Source: Candidatus Opimibacter skivensis
GTDB taxonomy: Bacteria; Bacteroidota; Bacteroidia; Chitinophagales; Saprospiraceae
Length of the DNA stretch: 64,000 nt
Direction of reading: 5' to 3'
NCBI GenBank assembly: GCA_016721905.1
Contig: JADKHH010000003.1
Span: 186,001-250,000 of the forward strand
Shown: piece by piece, positions 15,888 through 24,374 of the stretch
Position numbering within the stretch: the first letter of the stretch is position 1
How the letters are laid out: each line of letters opens with the position of its first letter
Made by a program: the position numbers and the translations under genes
The notes under the pieces: generated by a model
Database searches by the model: none
Seen by the model: the letters and a program-made list of their open reading frames with translations, nothing else
What the model was told of the DNA's origin: nothing

Positions 15888-16481
15888 TTATTCAGTGATC
15901 AATGTGATCGCAAGGTCAAATTCATCGTAGATGGTTTTATCACCCAGACCTTCGAAAAAACTGCCTGACCCATATTTTACATTATAGTTAGACCTGTCAA
16001 TAGTGATATTGGTCGTGGCTTTGTATTTTTTTCCATCAGGCGTGAGTTGCGTCATAAAGGTCACTTCTTTAGTCACATCTCTGATCGTCAGATTGCCTTT
16101 TACTTCAAACTGGCCGTCACCTTTTGCATTTGCCTGGGTGATGGTGAGTTTAGAGGTTGGATAAACATCTGCTGCGAAGAAATCATCTGACTTGAGGTGA
16201 CCTTCGAGCTTGGCGGCATATTCTCCGGTCATATCAAGGTCTTTGATAGAAGTCATATCAATAACAAAGGATCCACCGAGGAGGATGCCATCCTTGATCT
16301 GCAGGACACCTTCCTTGATATTAATTGTTCCATTGTGTTTGCCGGTTACTTTCCGTCCGATCCATTCTACCTTGGAAGCAGCGGTATTGACTTTAAAATC
16401 GCTTTTTACAGGATCTACGCCTGCCTGGGCAGCTACGGCAAAGCCTGCAGCAAATAATAGAGAGAAAAACAGTTTTGTCAT
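15888..16481 (-). CDS. YceI family periplasmic lipid-binding protein
   Basis: 197 residues. Signal peptide MTKLFFSLLFAAGFAVAAQA, then the YceI lipocalin-like barrel: KVNTAASKVEWIGRKVTGKHNGTINIKEG, then SFVIDMTSIKDLDM, LEGHLKSDDFF, and the C-terminal GSGSFFEGLGDKTIYDEFDLAI. Members bind polyisoprenoids or amphiphiles in a barrel pocket and are exported to the periplasm. The length and the KVEWIGRKVTGKHNG opening are typical of the family. Monocistronic; no ligand can be assigned from context. Confidence 0.9.
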   Translation of the reverse strand: MTKLFFSLLFAAGFAVAAQAGVDPVKSDFKVNTAASKVEWIGRKVTGKHNGTINIKEGVLQIKDGILLGGSFVIDMTSIKDLDMTGEYAAKLEGHLKSDDFFAADVYPTSKLTITQANAKGDGQFEVKGNLTIRDVTKEVTFMTQLTPDGKKYKATTNITIDRSNYNVKYGSGSFFEGLGDKTIYDEFDLAITLITE

Positions 16482-16665
16482 ACGTGTATTGATTTTGTGT
16501 TAAATGAAATAGATAAACACCGCTCAGACACGTTTGTTTTCTCAATGTTAGCTGAAGAAATGACTTTTCACGACAGAAGGGTAAAATGCCCAACTGAAGC
16601 GACCAAATTCAGGTCTGAAAGTAAGCCAGACAGGATGCTAAGAAAACCTCAAGAAAAGATTTTGC

Positions 16666-18438
16666 CTAATTGATTGGTGTCAATCCCCAGGGAAGCCTTG
16701 CCTGAGGTTCACCTGATTGTACGACCTGCCAGAATCTCATGATCTGCGGAATTTCAGTTTTAAACATAGCACTTGTTCCACTACTGTTTTGATCCATCAG
16801 GTCTGTGATCATTTTTTGCAGCGGGTTCTGGAATACAGGATATTCCTTAATCCGATATTCTTCAAGTCCGGCAAGTGTCGCGGCGGATGCTATCGCGTCT
16901 TCCAGCGTTCCGAGTTTATCGACAAGACCTAATTCAAGTGCTTTCTTTCCGGACCAAATACGACCCTGCGCTACTGCATGCACTTCATCTCTGGTCATAT
17001 CACGCCCTTCAGCAACTTTGTTAAGGAATAGCTCATAGTAAGCATCGGTTCTTTGCTGCATATACGTGTGCTCACGTTCTTGCCAGGGAAACATCACTGT
17101 GAAATCAGCACTATATGGGCCAGTGCGCACTGTGTCAAACCGAACGCCCAATTTTTCATCCAATGCCCTGGATGGGTTGGGTATTAATGAAAAGACTCCG
17201 ATACTGCCAGTGAGGGTATTCGGTTGTGCAAATATGCTATCGGCCATCGCAGATAAATAGTAACCTCCTGAAGCTGCAAGATCCCCCATCGAGATGACAA
17301 GCTTTTTACCATCTGCCTGCAAGCCGACTAGTTGCCTGTATATGTTTTCGGCACTCAGGATGCTACCTCCGGGACTATTGATACGCAAAACAACAGCCTT
17401 GATTTCATCTTGCTTACGGATGTCTTTCAGGAGTTTTACATATCGGCCGTCATCAATCACACCATATTCATCATTACCACTGACGATATCACCCTCAGCA
17501 TAAATAATGGCGATTTTATCCTTTGCTTTTAAGTTGGTCTGATGGTTGGGTGTGGCACTGGCGTATTCTTCTATGTTGATGTACGTAATACGATCATTTT
17601 GACCTTTGCCCATTTTCTCATTCATCCAGGATTCGCAATCGGCCTTAGCACCAATCTCATCCACAAGCTTGTATCTCAAAGCATCTTCCGCACTTTTGAT
17701 CTGGAACTGCCATGCCATGTTTTTAAGAGAATCAACATTGATTTGCCGCGCATCGGCTATATCCTGAAGGTACATATCATAGGTATCTGTCAGGTATTCC
17801 CTGGTTTGCAGTTTGTTTTCTGGACTCATTTCAGTCCTGCGGAATGGTTCAGTAGCGCTTTTAAAATTACCTGCATAATAGATCTGCATGTCAATACCAA
17901 TCTTGTCAAGAAGCCCTTTAAAGAAAGGCACATAGCTCGCAAATCCTCTGAAATCAACAGTTCCTACAGGATGTAGCGTGATGTGATCAGCTGGGCTGGC
18001 AAGGTAGTAACCTTGTTGTGTGTAGAAGTCGCCGTAAGCAGCAAGAAATTTGTCTGATTCTTTGAAGTCTTCCAATGCATCAAGAATAACTTTCGCTGAA
18101 CTGGCTCCTAATCCGCCTAGCCCGTTTTCAATGAGGATGCCATTGATTTTTTTGTCTTCGGCAGCATGCCTGATCAGGCGAGCAACATCATGCAAGCCAG
18201 GCACATCATGTTCGCTGAAATCAAATGATTGCTTTGAAAGGTTATTGGTCTGTTCGGGCATATACTGTGTAAAATCCAGTGCAAGGACACTTCCCGTTGT
18301 AATCGTAGTCTTGCCGCCTCCACCACCCGTACTGGCAATGATACCTGCAATGATGGCGAAGAACAGGAAAAAGAAAACAGCGCCGGCAAGGAAAACACCG
18401 AGGCAACTGGCCATTGTATATTTAAGAAAGTCTTTCAT
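16666..18438 (-). CDS. sppA: Signal peptide peptidase SppA, 67-kDa type
   Basis: Membrane-anchored serine/lysine protease (family S49) of 590 residues that degrades signal peptides after their release by leader peptidase. N-terminal anchor (CLGVFLAGAVFFFLFFAIIAGII), then two tandem S49 domains. The general base is Lys193 in GNFKSATEPF of the first domain and the nucleophile is Ser390 in DLAASGGYYLS of the second, as in E. coli SppA where one site is built from both domains. SPGGS (355-359) is also conserved. The frame is open to an ATG at 18465, but ATG 18438 (MKDFLKYTMAS) gives a normal N-terminus before the anchor. Confidence 0.93.
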   Translation of the reverse strand: MKDFLKYTMASCLGVFLAGAVFFFLFFAIIAGIIASTGGGGGKTTITTGSVLALDFTQYMPEQTNNLSKQSFDFSEHDVPGLHDVARLIRHAAEDKKINGILIENGLGGLGASSAKVILDALEDFKESDKFLAAYGDFYTQQGYYLASPADHITLHPVGTVDFRGFASYVPFFKGLLDKIGIDMQIYYAGNFKSATEPFRRTEMSPENKLQTREYLTDTYDMYLQDIADARQINVDSLKNMAWQFQIKSAEDALRYKLVDEIGAKADCESWMNEKMGKGQNDRITYINIEEYASATPNHQTNLKAKDKIAIIYAEGDIVSGNDEYGVIDDGRYVKLLKDIRKQDEIKAVVLRINSPGGSILSAENIYRQLVGLQADGKKLVISMGDLAASGGYYLSAMADSIFAQPNTLTGSIGVFSLIPNPSRALDEKLGVRFDTVRTGPYSADFTVMFPWQEREHTYMQQRTDAYYELFLNKVAEGRDMTRDEVHAVAQGRIWSGKKALELGLVDKLGTLEDAIASAATLAGLEEYRIKEYPVFQNPLQKMITDLMDQNSSGTSAMFKTEIPQIMRFWQVVQSGEPQARLPWGLTPIN

Positions 18439-18564
18439 AAGAGTTGTTTCTGTCTGATAATGCAAGGTTCTTATAAACCTGCGGCAAAGTTCATCATTAT
18501 CAACCGATTCATGCTGAATACAGTTATGTGATTAGCCTAATAATAAACGGTATTGATCGAAAAA

Positions 18565-19317
18565 TCATTCTTTTCTTTTCATGGTGTCAAATGTGGGCAA
18601 CTTCATATTCAGTGATTCCATGGCTGACATTACTTTTTCAGCGATATAATAATCCCTGTACCAGCGCTGATCAACCGGGGCAATAATCCATGGTACTTCG
18701 CTGCGGTTGATAGCGTCTTCATAGCAGAACATATATTCCCCCCATCGTTCGGCTTCTTTCCAGTCGGCATCATTATGTTTCCAGTGTTTGCGGGGATCGT
18801 CGATCCGCTCCTGAAGTTTCTCCTTTTGCCTCTCGGGCGATATATGCATATAGAATTTCAGGATTGTCGTGTTGTTATCCTGTTGGATGTGGTTTTCCCA
18901 CACATTGATGGCTTTGATACGATCTGCTACTTTTTCTTCATCAATCCACTTATGAACGCGTTGAATGAGTACATCCTCATAATGTGATCGTATAAACACC
19001 TGGATCATTCCTTTAGCGGGTGCACGTTTGCTAATTCGCCATAGAAAGTCATGGGCAAATTCTTCTTCGGTAGGTTTCCGGAAGGGGTAAGCCAGGATAC
19101 CCGTAGGATTGCAGTATGAAAAGACTTTGCGGGTAGCGCCGTCCTTTCCGCTGGCATCCATGCCTTGGAATACGACCAGGAAATTTTGTTTCTTTTCCGC
19201 ATACATGATATGCTGCAGTTCGCCGATACGTCTTGTGAGCCTATCTGTTTTGCGCTTGATGTCTTCCTTTTCGAGTCCCTTAGGAGCGCGCGTTGGTATT
19301 TCGTGGAGTTGAATCAT
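18565..19317 (-). CDS. Polyphosphate kinase 2 (PPK2) family protein
   Basis: 250 residues of the PPK2 family, which transfers phosphate between polyphosphate and nucleotides. Walker A GMDASGKDG (52-60), then RISKRAPAKGMIQVFIRSHYEDVL, whose RSHYEDVL is the diagnostic Walker B/lid region, and WENHIQQDNNTTILKFYMHIS. Length and single domain fit class I or III enzymes (NDP or NMP kinases running on polyphosphate); the class cannot be fixed by eye. The start overlaps the stop of the DUF58 gene (ATGA at 19314-19317), so the two are translationally coupled, an uncommon pairing. Confidence 0.9.
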   Translation of the reverse strand: MIQLHEIPTRAPKGLEKEDIKRKTDRLTRRIGELQHIMYAEKKQNFLVVFQGMDASGKDGATRKVFSYCNPTGILAYPFRKPTEEEFAHDFLWRISKRAPAKGMIQVFIRSHYEDVLIQRVHKWIDEEKVADRIKAINVWENHIQQDNNTTILKFYMHISPERQKEKLQERIDDPRKHWKHNDADWKEAERWGEYMFCYEDAINRSEVPWIIAPVDQRWYRDYYIAEKVMSAMESLNMKLPTFDTMKRKE

Positions 19318-20237
19318 ATTCCCATTTTATTTCTTCTGACCAGGAAAGACTGGAGCACAGGAGTGAACCCTTGTTTCTGGTCAGCAGTGACAAAATCAAT
19401 CTGGTATTGAAGGCATTTCATTTTAAGTCGCTCATGGAATCCTGACATGTGTTCCAGGTAAGCTTTTCTGACCTCTTGTGGCCTGAGTTTAATTCGTTCA
19501 TCTGTTTCCATGTCTATAAACATGTAAGGCCTGTTGTCAAAAGCAAACTCAAGTTCTTTATCATGATCCAGGACATGGAACAGCACCACTTCATGCTTAT
19601 TATGCTTCAGGTGTTGCAACGCTCCGAAAATATCATCCTCTGCGCCGCTTTCAAGCATATCGCTAAAGATAATGACCATAGAACGCTTGTGAATACTGTC
19701 AGCAATCTGATGTAAGGCCTGGGCTGCAGAGGTCGTTTTGTTGAGATGCGGTTGCTTGATCAATTGCTCCAGGTGCGTCAGCATCAGGCTATAATGTGTA
19801 TGGCTGCTTTTGCAAGGAGTATGTATCCTGAGCTGATCATCAAAGATGCTGAGCCCAAATGAATCCCGCTGTTTACGAAGGAGATTCATCAGGGAGGCTG
19901 CCGCCAGCACACTGAACCTCATTTTGTTCCAGCCCTCCTGTTCGGGAGCGAGGTAGGGGTATTGCATCGAGGAAGAGGCATCTATGACGATCTGGCAGCG
20001 TAGATTAGTTTCCTCTTCAAATTTTTTAGAGTACAGCCTGTCTGTACGGGCATAGATCTTCCAGTCAATATTCCGGATGGATTCACCCGGATTGTACAGG
20101 CGATGTTCTGCAAATTCAACTGAAAACCCGTGGAACGGACTCTTGTGTAGTCCGATGATAAAGCCTTCTACTACTTGCTTTGCCAATAGTTCCAGGTTAT
20201 CAAATTTCCGGAGTTCAAACTGTTCGAAATATTTCAT
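19314..20237 (-). CDS. DUF58 family protein with von Willebrand-like fold
   Basis: 307 residues. The diagnostic DUF58 block RLYNPGESIRNIDWKIYARTDRLYSKKFEEETNL is followed by a MIDAS-like VIDASSSM (DxSxS), giving a VWA-type metal site. DUF58 proteins usually sit in MoxR ATPase-DUF58-BatA operons and are thought to help assemble or activate envelope complexes. Here no MoxR or Bat gene is adjacent; the gene is coupled to PPK2 instead. A near-consensus box (TATTTTCG, minus strand, 20243-20250) lies 5 nt upstream of the ATG. Cytoplasmic, with no signal peptide or membrane helix. Confidence 0.88.
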   Translation of the reverse strand: MKYFEQFELRKFDNLELLAKQVVEGFIIGLHKSPFHGFSVEFAEHRLYNPGESIRNIDWKIYARTDRLYSKKFEEETNLRCQIVIDASSSMQYPYLAPEQEGWNKMRFSVLAAASLMNLLRKQRDSFGLSIFDDQLRIHTPCKSSHTHYSLMLTHLEQLIKQPHLNKTTSAAQALHQIADSIHKRSMVIIFSDMLESGAEDDIFGALQHLKHNKHEVVLFHVLDHDKELEFAFDNRPYMFIDMETDERIKLRPQEVRKAYLEHMSGFHERLKMKCLQYQIDFVTADQKQGFTPVLQSFLVRRNKMGI

Positions 20238-20283
20238 TGGGTCGAAAATAAGGATTTCCTGAGTGGGGGAGGGTTGATAGAAA

Positions 20284-20319
20284 TTAAAAAGCCTCCGGAA
20301 TTTTAGAGTCCGGAGGCTT
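20284..20319 (-). terminator. Intrinsic terminator of trxA
   Basis: Perfect 11-bp stem (AAGCCTCCGGA / TCCGGAGGCTT) with a 9-nt loop. Read on the minus strand it lies 32 nt after the trxA stop and is followed by TTTTTAATTT. Confidence 0.9.
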
Positions 20320-20351
20320 AAACGCTTGCTGAATCGTTTATAGTCTTATCA

Positions 20352-20672
20352 TCAGGCTAAGATGGCATCCAGCTTGTCGCTGAGGACCTTTTTACTGGTC
20401 GCTCCAACTTGTTTGTCAACCACTTCGCCGTTTTTCAGGTAAAGTACGGTAGGAATGGAGCGCACCCCATATTTGTAGGAAATTTCAGGATTGCTATCTA
20501 CATTGACCTTTGCGATCAGTGCCTTTCCATCGTATTCCTTAGCCATTTCCTCAATATGAGGGCCGATCATCCTGCATGGGCCACACCATTCAGCCCAAAA
20601 ATCGACAACAGCTATACCTTCATGGTCCATGACCTTTTCTTTGAAGTTGCTATCTGTAAGTTCAAATGCCAT
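20352..20672 (-). CDS. trxA: Thioredoxin
   Basis: 106-residue thioredoxin, the general dithiol reductant of the cytoplasm. VVDFWAEWCGPCRMIGPHIEEMA holds the redox pair Cys30/Cys33; cis-Pro lies in VRSIPTVLYLKNGE, and the C-terminus has the usual VGATSKKVLSDKLDAIL helix. The frame extends upstream to 20894, but that extension would cross the promoter and the divergent DUF3810 gene. ATG 20672 gives the standard thioredoxin N-terminus (MAFELTDSNFKEKV). A TAAATTTG box lies upstream at 20751-20758 and a strong terminator follows, so trxA is a complete single-gene unit. Confidence 0.97.
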   Translation of the reverse strand: MAFELTDSNFKEKVMDHEGIAVVDFWAEWCGPCRMIGPHIEEMAKEYDGKALIAKVNVDSNPEISYKYGVRSIPTVLYLKNGEVVDKQVGATSKKVLSDKLDAILA

Positions 20673-20750
20673 TTTGTAATAAATTATGTATTGTTTAAGT
20701 TGAATATGTCCAAAATCAGTGGTAAAACACTCATTGTGGATGCAAAGTTG

Positions 20751-20758
20751 CAAATTTA
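20751..20758 (-). promoter_or_regulatory. -7 box TAAATTTG for trxA
   Basis: Exact TAnnTTTG match on the minus strand, 78 nt before the trxA ATG at 20672, so trxA has a real 5' leader, unlike several neighbouring genes. Confidence 0.55.
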
Positions 20759-20775
20759 TCTCCACGTCGCTAACC

Positions 20776-21891
20776 ATGTCTTTTTTTAAAGAAAATATAA
20801 CATTTCGGGTGGGTTCAAACTCCTTGCGCCCTGCCGTCATCCACACCCGATCTTTAGTCTGGATAGCGGCTGCTATTCTTGCCTTGATCATCAAAGAAAT
20901 TCTGCCTGCCTCCTTCTGGGACCATTGGTACTATAAGGGATTTTTCGTAGGTATAAGACAAGCATATGATTTCCTCCTCGGCTGGTCACCGGTACCTATG
21001 ATTTATATTGTATTGTCCATCATACTGGTCAGGACTGCGCGATGGATAGGTGATCGCAGTAAGGGCTGGTTTTATTTGATATCGAGGGCACTGGGTGGAG
21101 TTGGGGCCCTGGTGACTTTATTTTACTTTTCATGGGGTTTCAATTACGGCCAGATTTCCTTGCAGGAAAGACTCGGATTTGATCGCTCATTGACTGACAA
21201 GGAGGATATAGAAGCGGAGTTTAAAAGAGCCACTGATGTGTTGAGGCGAGAATCAGCCGGACTGCCAACAGATTTAACCAGAGACAACGCGATAGTGGGA
21301 TTGAAGGTGGTCGATCATGATCTCAGGCAGGATGTCAAAGAAGCACTGGCAAAATTGAATATGCCTCATAGCGGCAGAGTTCGTGTGCGCCAGCCCTGGC
21401 CTGATGGATTCCTTTTAAGATGGAGTACGGCAGGCATTTATATTCCCCAGACCGGGGAGGGGCACATAGACCGTGGTCTTCTTGCAGTTCAGAAGCCTTT
21501 TACGATTGCGCATGAGATGGCTCATGGTTATGGAGTGGCGGATGAAGGCGCTTGTAATTTTATCGCTTGGCTGGCCTGCAGCCAATCCACAAATCCATGG
21601 GTTCGGTTTGGTGGCGCTTTGACCTACTGGCGTTATGCAGCAGCAGAAATGCCCTATGATAGTGTCTCAAACGTTATTCACACCTTTCCGCCTGTGGTGA
21701 TGCGGGCGATCACCCTTGTCAAGGAAAATGACAAGAAATATCCGGATATTTTACCGAGTGTAAGAGACGCTATTTACTCCTCTTATCTCAAGCGCCATGG
21801 CGTTAAGGAAGGGCTGAGAAGTTATAATGAAGTGGTGATCATGGTCCAGCAATACCTCCGGAAGAATTCAAATGGTAGCATGCCTGAATAG
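20776..21891 (+). CDS. DUF3810 membrane protein with HExxH metallopeptidase-like motif
   Basis: 371 residues from ATG 20776; the frame extends upstream to 20719 without a good start. Three N-terminal membrane helices (SLVWIAAAILALIIKEI, MIYIVLSIILVRTARW, LGGVGALVTLFYFSWGFNY), then a soluble region with HEMAHGYGVADEGACNF: HExxH at residues 246-250 and a downstream Glu256, arranged like a gluzincin zinc site. This matches DUF3810, a Bacteroidota-enriched family of predicted membrane metallopeptidases without a known substrate. The 3' end overlaps the convergent mqnB gene by 24 nt. Confidence 0.82.
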   Translation: MSFFKENITFRVGSNSLRPAVIHTRSLVWIAAAILALIIKEILPASFWDHWYYKGFFVGIRQAYDFLLGWSPVPMIYIVLSIILVRTARWIGDRSKGWFYLISRALGGVGALVTLFYFSWGFNYGQISLQERLGFDRSLTDKEDIEAEFKRATDVLRRESAGLPTDLTRDNAIVGLKVVDHDLRQDVKEALAKLNMPHSGRVRVRQPWPDGFLLRWSTAGIYIPQTGEGHIDRGLLAVQKPFTIAHEMAHGYGVADEGACNFIAWLACSQSTNPWVRFGGALTYWRYAAAEMPYDSVSNVIHTFPPVVMRAITLVKENDKKYPDILPSVRDAIYSSYLKRHGVKEGLRSYNEVVIMVQQYLRKNSNGSMPE

Positions 21892-22581
21892 CTTGTCAAC
21901 ATTAAAATGTGCAGCTTCAAATAAATCAATGAGCACGTCATTCAGATTCGTGATAGCGAGGTCCATTTTCCATTTGGTGGTATCCCTGGTTTCTACCAGG
22001 TTTGAAATGGACCTGATACTCAGGAAAGGAATTTTCTTGAGCAAGCTGATATAGAAGAAGGCAGCACCTTCCATGTTTTCAATCTGTCCGTTTGGCTGGT
22101 TTTTAAGTTGTGCAATTTGATCTGCTGAGCCATGCGCATAGAATGTTGTCATCCCTGAAGCCATGAAGAGATCTGTAGTGGTCTCATAAGGACATACTAA
22201 CAAACCTCCGGTGAAAGGGAATCCATCAGGGTTACTCCATCCGAGGGTGAATGGATCCATGATGATTCCATCTTTGTCTTCAGCACCAAAGCCTGATATC
22301 ATTTCAGATTTGATTTGGAACACATCTCCTATAGCCAGGGAAAGGTCAAAAGCCCCACCAATTCCAGCTTGAATCCATCCATCAGGGTGTCGATGACTGA
22401 GGTAATCCATGAGGGAGTAGGAGGTATGTAAGATTCCAATGCCACTATAGAGGATATCAATCAATAAACCATGAAGCTGATACGTCTGGAAGGAATGGTG
22501 CTCGGCATGAATCTTCAGGTAATTGAGCAACGGATCAATTTCATTTTCTGTGGCGGAAACGATAGTTATTTTCCGGCTCAT
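21868..22581 (-). CDS. mqnB: Futalosine hydrolase
   Basis: Nucleosidase of the PNP/UDP family, 237 residues, predicted to split futalosine (or its aminodeoxy form) to the dehypoxanthine product in the futalosine route to menaquinone. Seen: IVSATENEIDPLL (N-terminal strand), SGIGILHTSYSLMDYL, WIQAGIGGAFD (phosphate/ribose loop) and the C-terminal active-site block QIENMEGAAFFYISLLKKIPFLSIRSISNLVETRDTTKW, whose NMEGAA and SIRSISN are typical of MqnB. Chorismate, the pathway precursor, is made by AroC encoded at 25.2 kb. It overlaps the upstream outer-membrane gene by 4 nt. Confidence 0.88.
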   Translation of the reverse strand: MSRKITIVSATENEIDPLLNYLKIHAEHHSFQTYQLHGLLIDILYSGIGILHTSYSLMDYLSHRHPDGWIQAGIGGAFDLSLAIGDVFQIKSEMISGFGAEDKDGIIMDPFTLGWSNPDGFPFTGGLLVCPYETTTDLFMASGMTTFYAHGSADQIAQLKNQPNGQIENMEGAAFFYISLLKKIPFLSIRSISNLVETRDTTKWKMDLAITNLNDVLIDLFEAAHFNVDKLFRHATI

Positions 22582-23390
22582 TTAATGTGATATTGCGATA
22601 ATGAGGCACTCAGGCTGCTGCCTAGCCTGGAATGGTATCGCCATCCACCGGTTAGTGCCATACTATCAAAGATGTTCCATGTAATACCTGCGTGCACCAA
22701 CGAAGGTTTAGTTCCAATTCCCCATCGGACAGCTATCCGTTGATGAAGTTGATATAGCATGCCGGCTTTGAACCGTAGGTCGTGTCTCCAGTCTTTTTCA
22801 GCTTCAACTGCTATTCCGATTTTTTTAGAGGGTTCATAGAGTACGCCAATTCTTGCCATGGAAGGCAAATCGAGAACACTCTCGGTGCCAAGCGGATTGT
22901 ATATCCATGCAGACATCGAAAGTTCTTTCATGATGGGGGCGTGAAACGAAACAGACCAGCTGGCCACATAGACATTGTCAAACTCTTCGGCTTCATTACG
23001 GTTGAGATCAAACTGGACTGCAGCATTGAGTTTTTCGAATAGCCTCCTGGCGTAACTGAACGTTATCCTTTGTTCGGAATAGCCCTCGATGCCTGTGTAT
23101 TGAATGCCAACAGCTATCTGGTCTTTCCATGGCAATAAAAGGTGGCCTGTTCCGGAAATTTCTGTGAGGTCTTTTAATCCGGTCCGGGTAGCCGCAGCAA
23201 CAGACCATCCACCATGATCGCGGCTGGCCAGTAATGCTGGTAGTACGATACCTGCTTCAGCGTCTTTGGTTAGGAGGCCTATCTGACCATTGCCCTGGTA
23301 ACCAGCACCCGAAAACATATAAGGTCCGGATTGCGCCAGGCAACAAGAGGTCAAAAGGAAAGAGGTCAGAAGGGTATAAAAATGTTTCAT
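22578..23390 (-). CDS. Outer-membrane beta-barrel protein of unknown function
   Basis: 270 residues from ATG 23390 (MKHFYTLLTSFLLTSCCLAQ, a signal peptide; the Cys residues could also act as a lipobox, but the AQ site fits signal peptidase I). The rest is alternating beta structure (ITFSYARRLFEKLNAAVQFDLN, MARIGVLYEPSKKIGIAVEAE, FKAGMLYQLHQRIAVRWGIG), consistent with a 12-14-strand barrel resembling uncharacterised PorV/PorQ-size proteins. No specific family was recognised. The stop overlaps the mqnB start (ATGA), so it is co-translated with the futalosine hydrolase; a functional link is not obvious. Confidence 0.65.
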   Translation of the reverse strand: MKHFYTLLTSFLLTSCCLAQSGPYMFSGAGYQGNGQIGLLTKDAEAGIVLPALLASRDHGGWSVAAATRTGLKDLTEISGTGHLLLPWKDQIAVGIQYTGIEGYSEQRITFSYARRLFEKLNAAVQFDLNRNEAEEFDNVYVASWSVSFHAPIMKELSMSAWIYNPLGTESVLDLPSMARIGVLYEPSKKIGIAVEAEKDWRHDLRFKAGMLYQLHQRIAVRWGIGTKPSLVHAGITWNIFDSMALTGGWRYHSRLGSSLSASLSQYHIK

Positions 23391-23463
23391 TTCAACGGTG
23401 ATATCATTGCTACCCGCAAGATACAATCAAACCTCGATTTACATAGGTAACTTTACACCAGCG

Positions 23464-24357
23464 ATGAGTGAATTCAGAATTCCCAGTCATAACAGGCGTT
23501 ATGAAAAGAAAGCAGCCAGTAAGCTGGTCTGGATGGCAGTGATCTTCGTGGGGGTCATTATGCTGGCTATGTATTTTCTGGATGGATTGCAAAATATCGG
23601 GGCCCCGCAAGAATCTACATCCGCAACATATTCTCCTGAGCCCAAAGCAGGTATTGTGTACAACAAACCAAATTTCAGCCTTTCCTATGTTGAGGAGTAT
23701 GAATTACCTGAATGGGTGTCATATGAACTTACGGTCGACATGATGAATGCGCCGAAAGCTGAACGTGACCAGGACTTCAATCCGGATCCAGCTATCAGGA
23801 GTGGTTCAGGCCATTACAGGGATTATAAAGGTTCCGGATACCGCCGAGGACATCTGGTACCTTCTGCAGACATGGCCTGGAATAAAGAATCAATGGATGC
23901 TACTTTCCTGCTTAGTAATGTGGCTCCGATGAGAGAGGAATTCAATGATGGCATCTGGCTTGAACTTGAACATAATGTGCGGGACTGGTCACGGAAGTAT
24001 AAAAACGTTTCTGTTGTCACCGGGCCATTGTTTCTGGACGCTTCGACAACCATAGGTGATAATGAAATCCTGGTACCTAATTATTTCTATAAAGCAATTT
24101 TTACAACACAGGATTCCACGCCGATGGTCATTGCTTTTTTATTCAACCAGCATCAAGATTCCTATGGGCCACTTGAGGAGTACATGGTTTCAATCGATAG
24201 TCTCGAAAAAATTAGTGGCATTGAACTTTTTGAAGGCTTATACGGTACCTGGGAAAATGAAATAAAAATTGAAAGGCAACGCAATATACCTGATGGCGAA
24301 TGGCCTTTCAATGAAAGATGGTATACACAAAGAAAAGAGCAGTCAGGACCCAAGTAG
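23464..24357 (+). CDS. Membrane-anchored DNA/RNA non-specific endonuclease (NUC1 family)
   Basis: 297 residues: a short basic cytoplasmic tail, one membrane helix (LVWMAVIFVGVIMLAMYFL, about 21-39) and an exported beta-beta-alpha-metal nuclease domain. Catalytic motif YRRGHLVPSADM (Arg128-Gly-His130; DRGH in Serratia nuclease), metal-binding Asn in LLSNVAPM (Asn152), and NDGIWLELEHNVR. Cleaves single- and double-stranded DNA and RNA with Mg2+. Facing the periplasm, it would attack incoming or extracellular nucleic acid for nutrient or barrier roles. ATG 23464 is chosen because a near-consensus box TAACTTTA (23448-23455) lies 8 nt upstream. Confidence 0.9.
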   Translation: MSEFRIPSHNRRYEKKAASKLVWMAVIFVGVIMLAMYFLDGLQNIGAPQESTSATYSPEPKAGIVYNKPNFSLSYVEEYELPEWVSYELTVDMMNAPKAERDQDFNPDPAIRSGSGHYRDYKGSGYRRGHLVPSADMAWNKESMDATFLLSNVAPMREEFNDGIWLELEHNVRDWSRKYKNVSVVTGPLFLDASTTIGDNEILVPNYFYKAIFTTQDSTPMVIAFLFNQHQDSYGPLEEYMVSIDSLEKISGIELFEGLYGTWENEIKIERQRNIPDGEWPFNERWYTQRKEQSGPK

Positions 24358-24374
24358 CTAAATACTTCTTTCAT

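Noticed and set aside
17542..17976. Plus-strand 144-codon frame inside sppA
   Set aside because: Mirror frame of a well-supported gene; no domain and no promoter.
20352..20894. 180-residue N-terminally extended thioredoxin
   Set aside because: The extension crosses the trxA promoter box and the divergent DUF3810 start; ATG 20672 gives the standard thioredoxin length.
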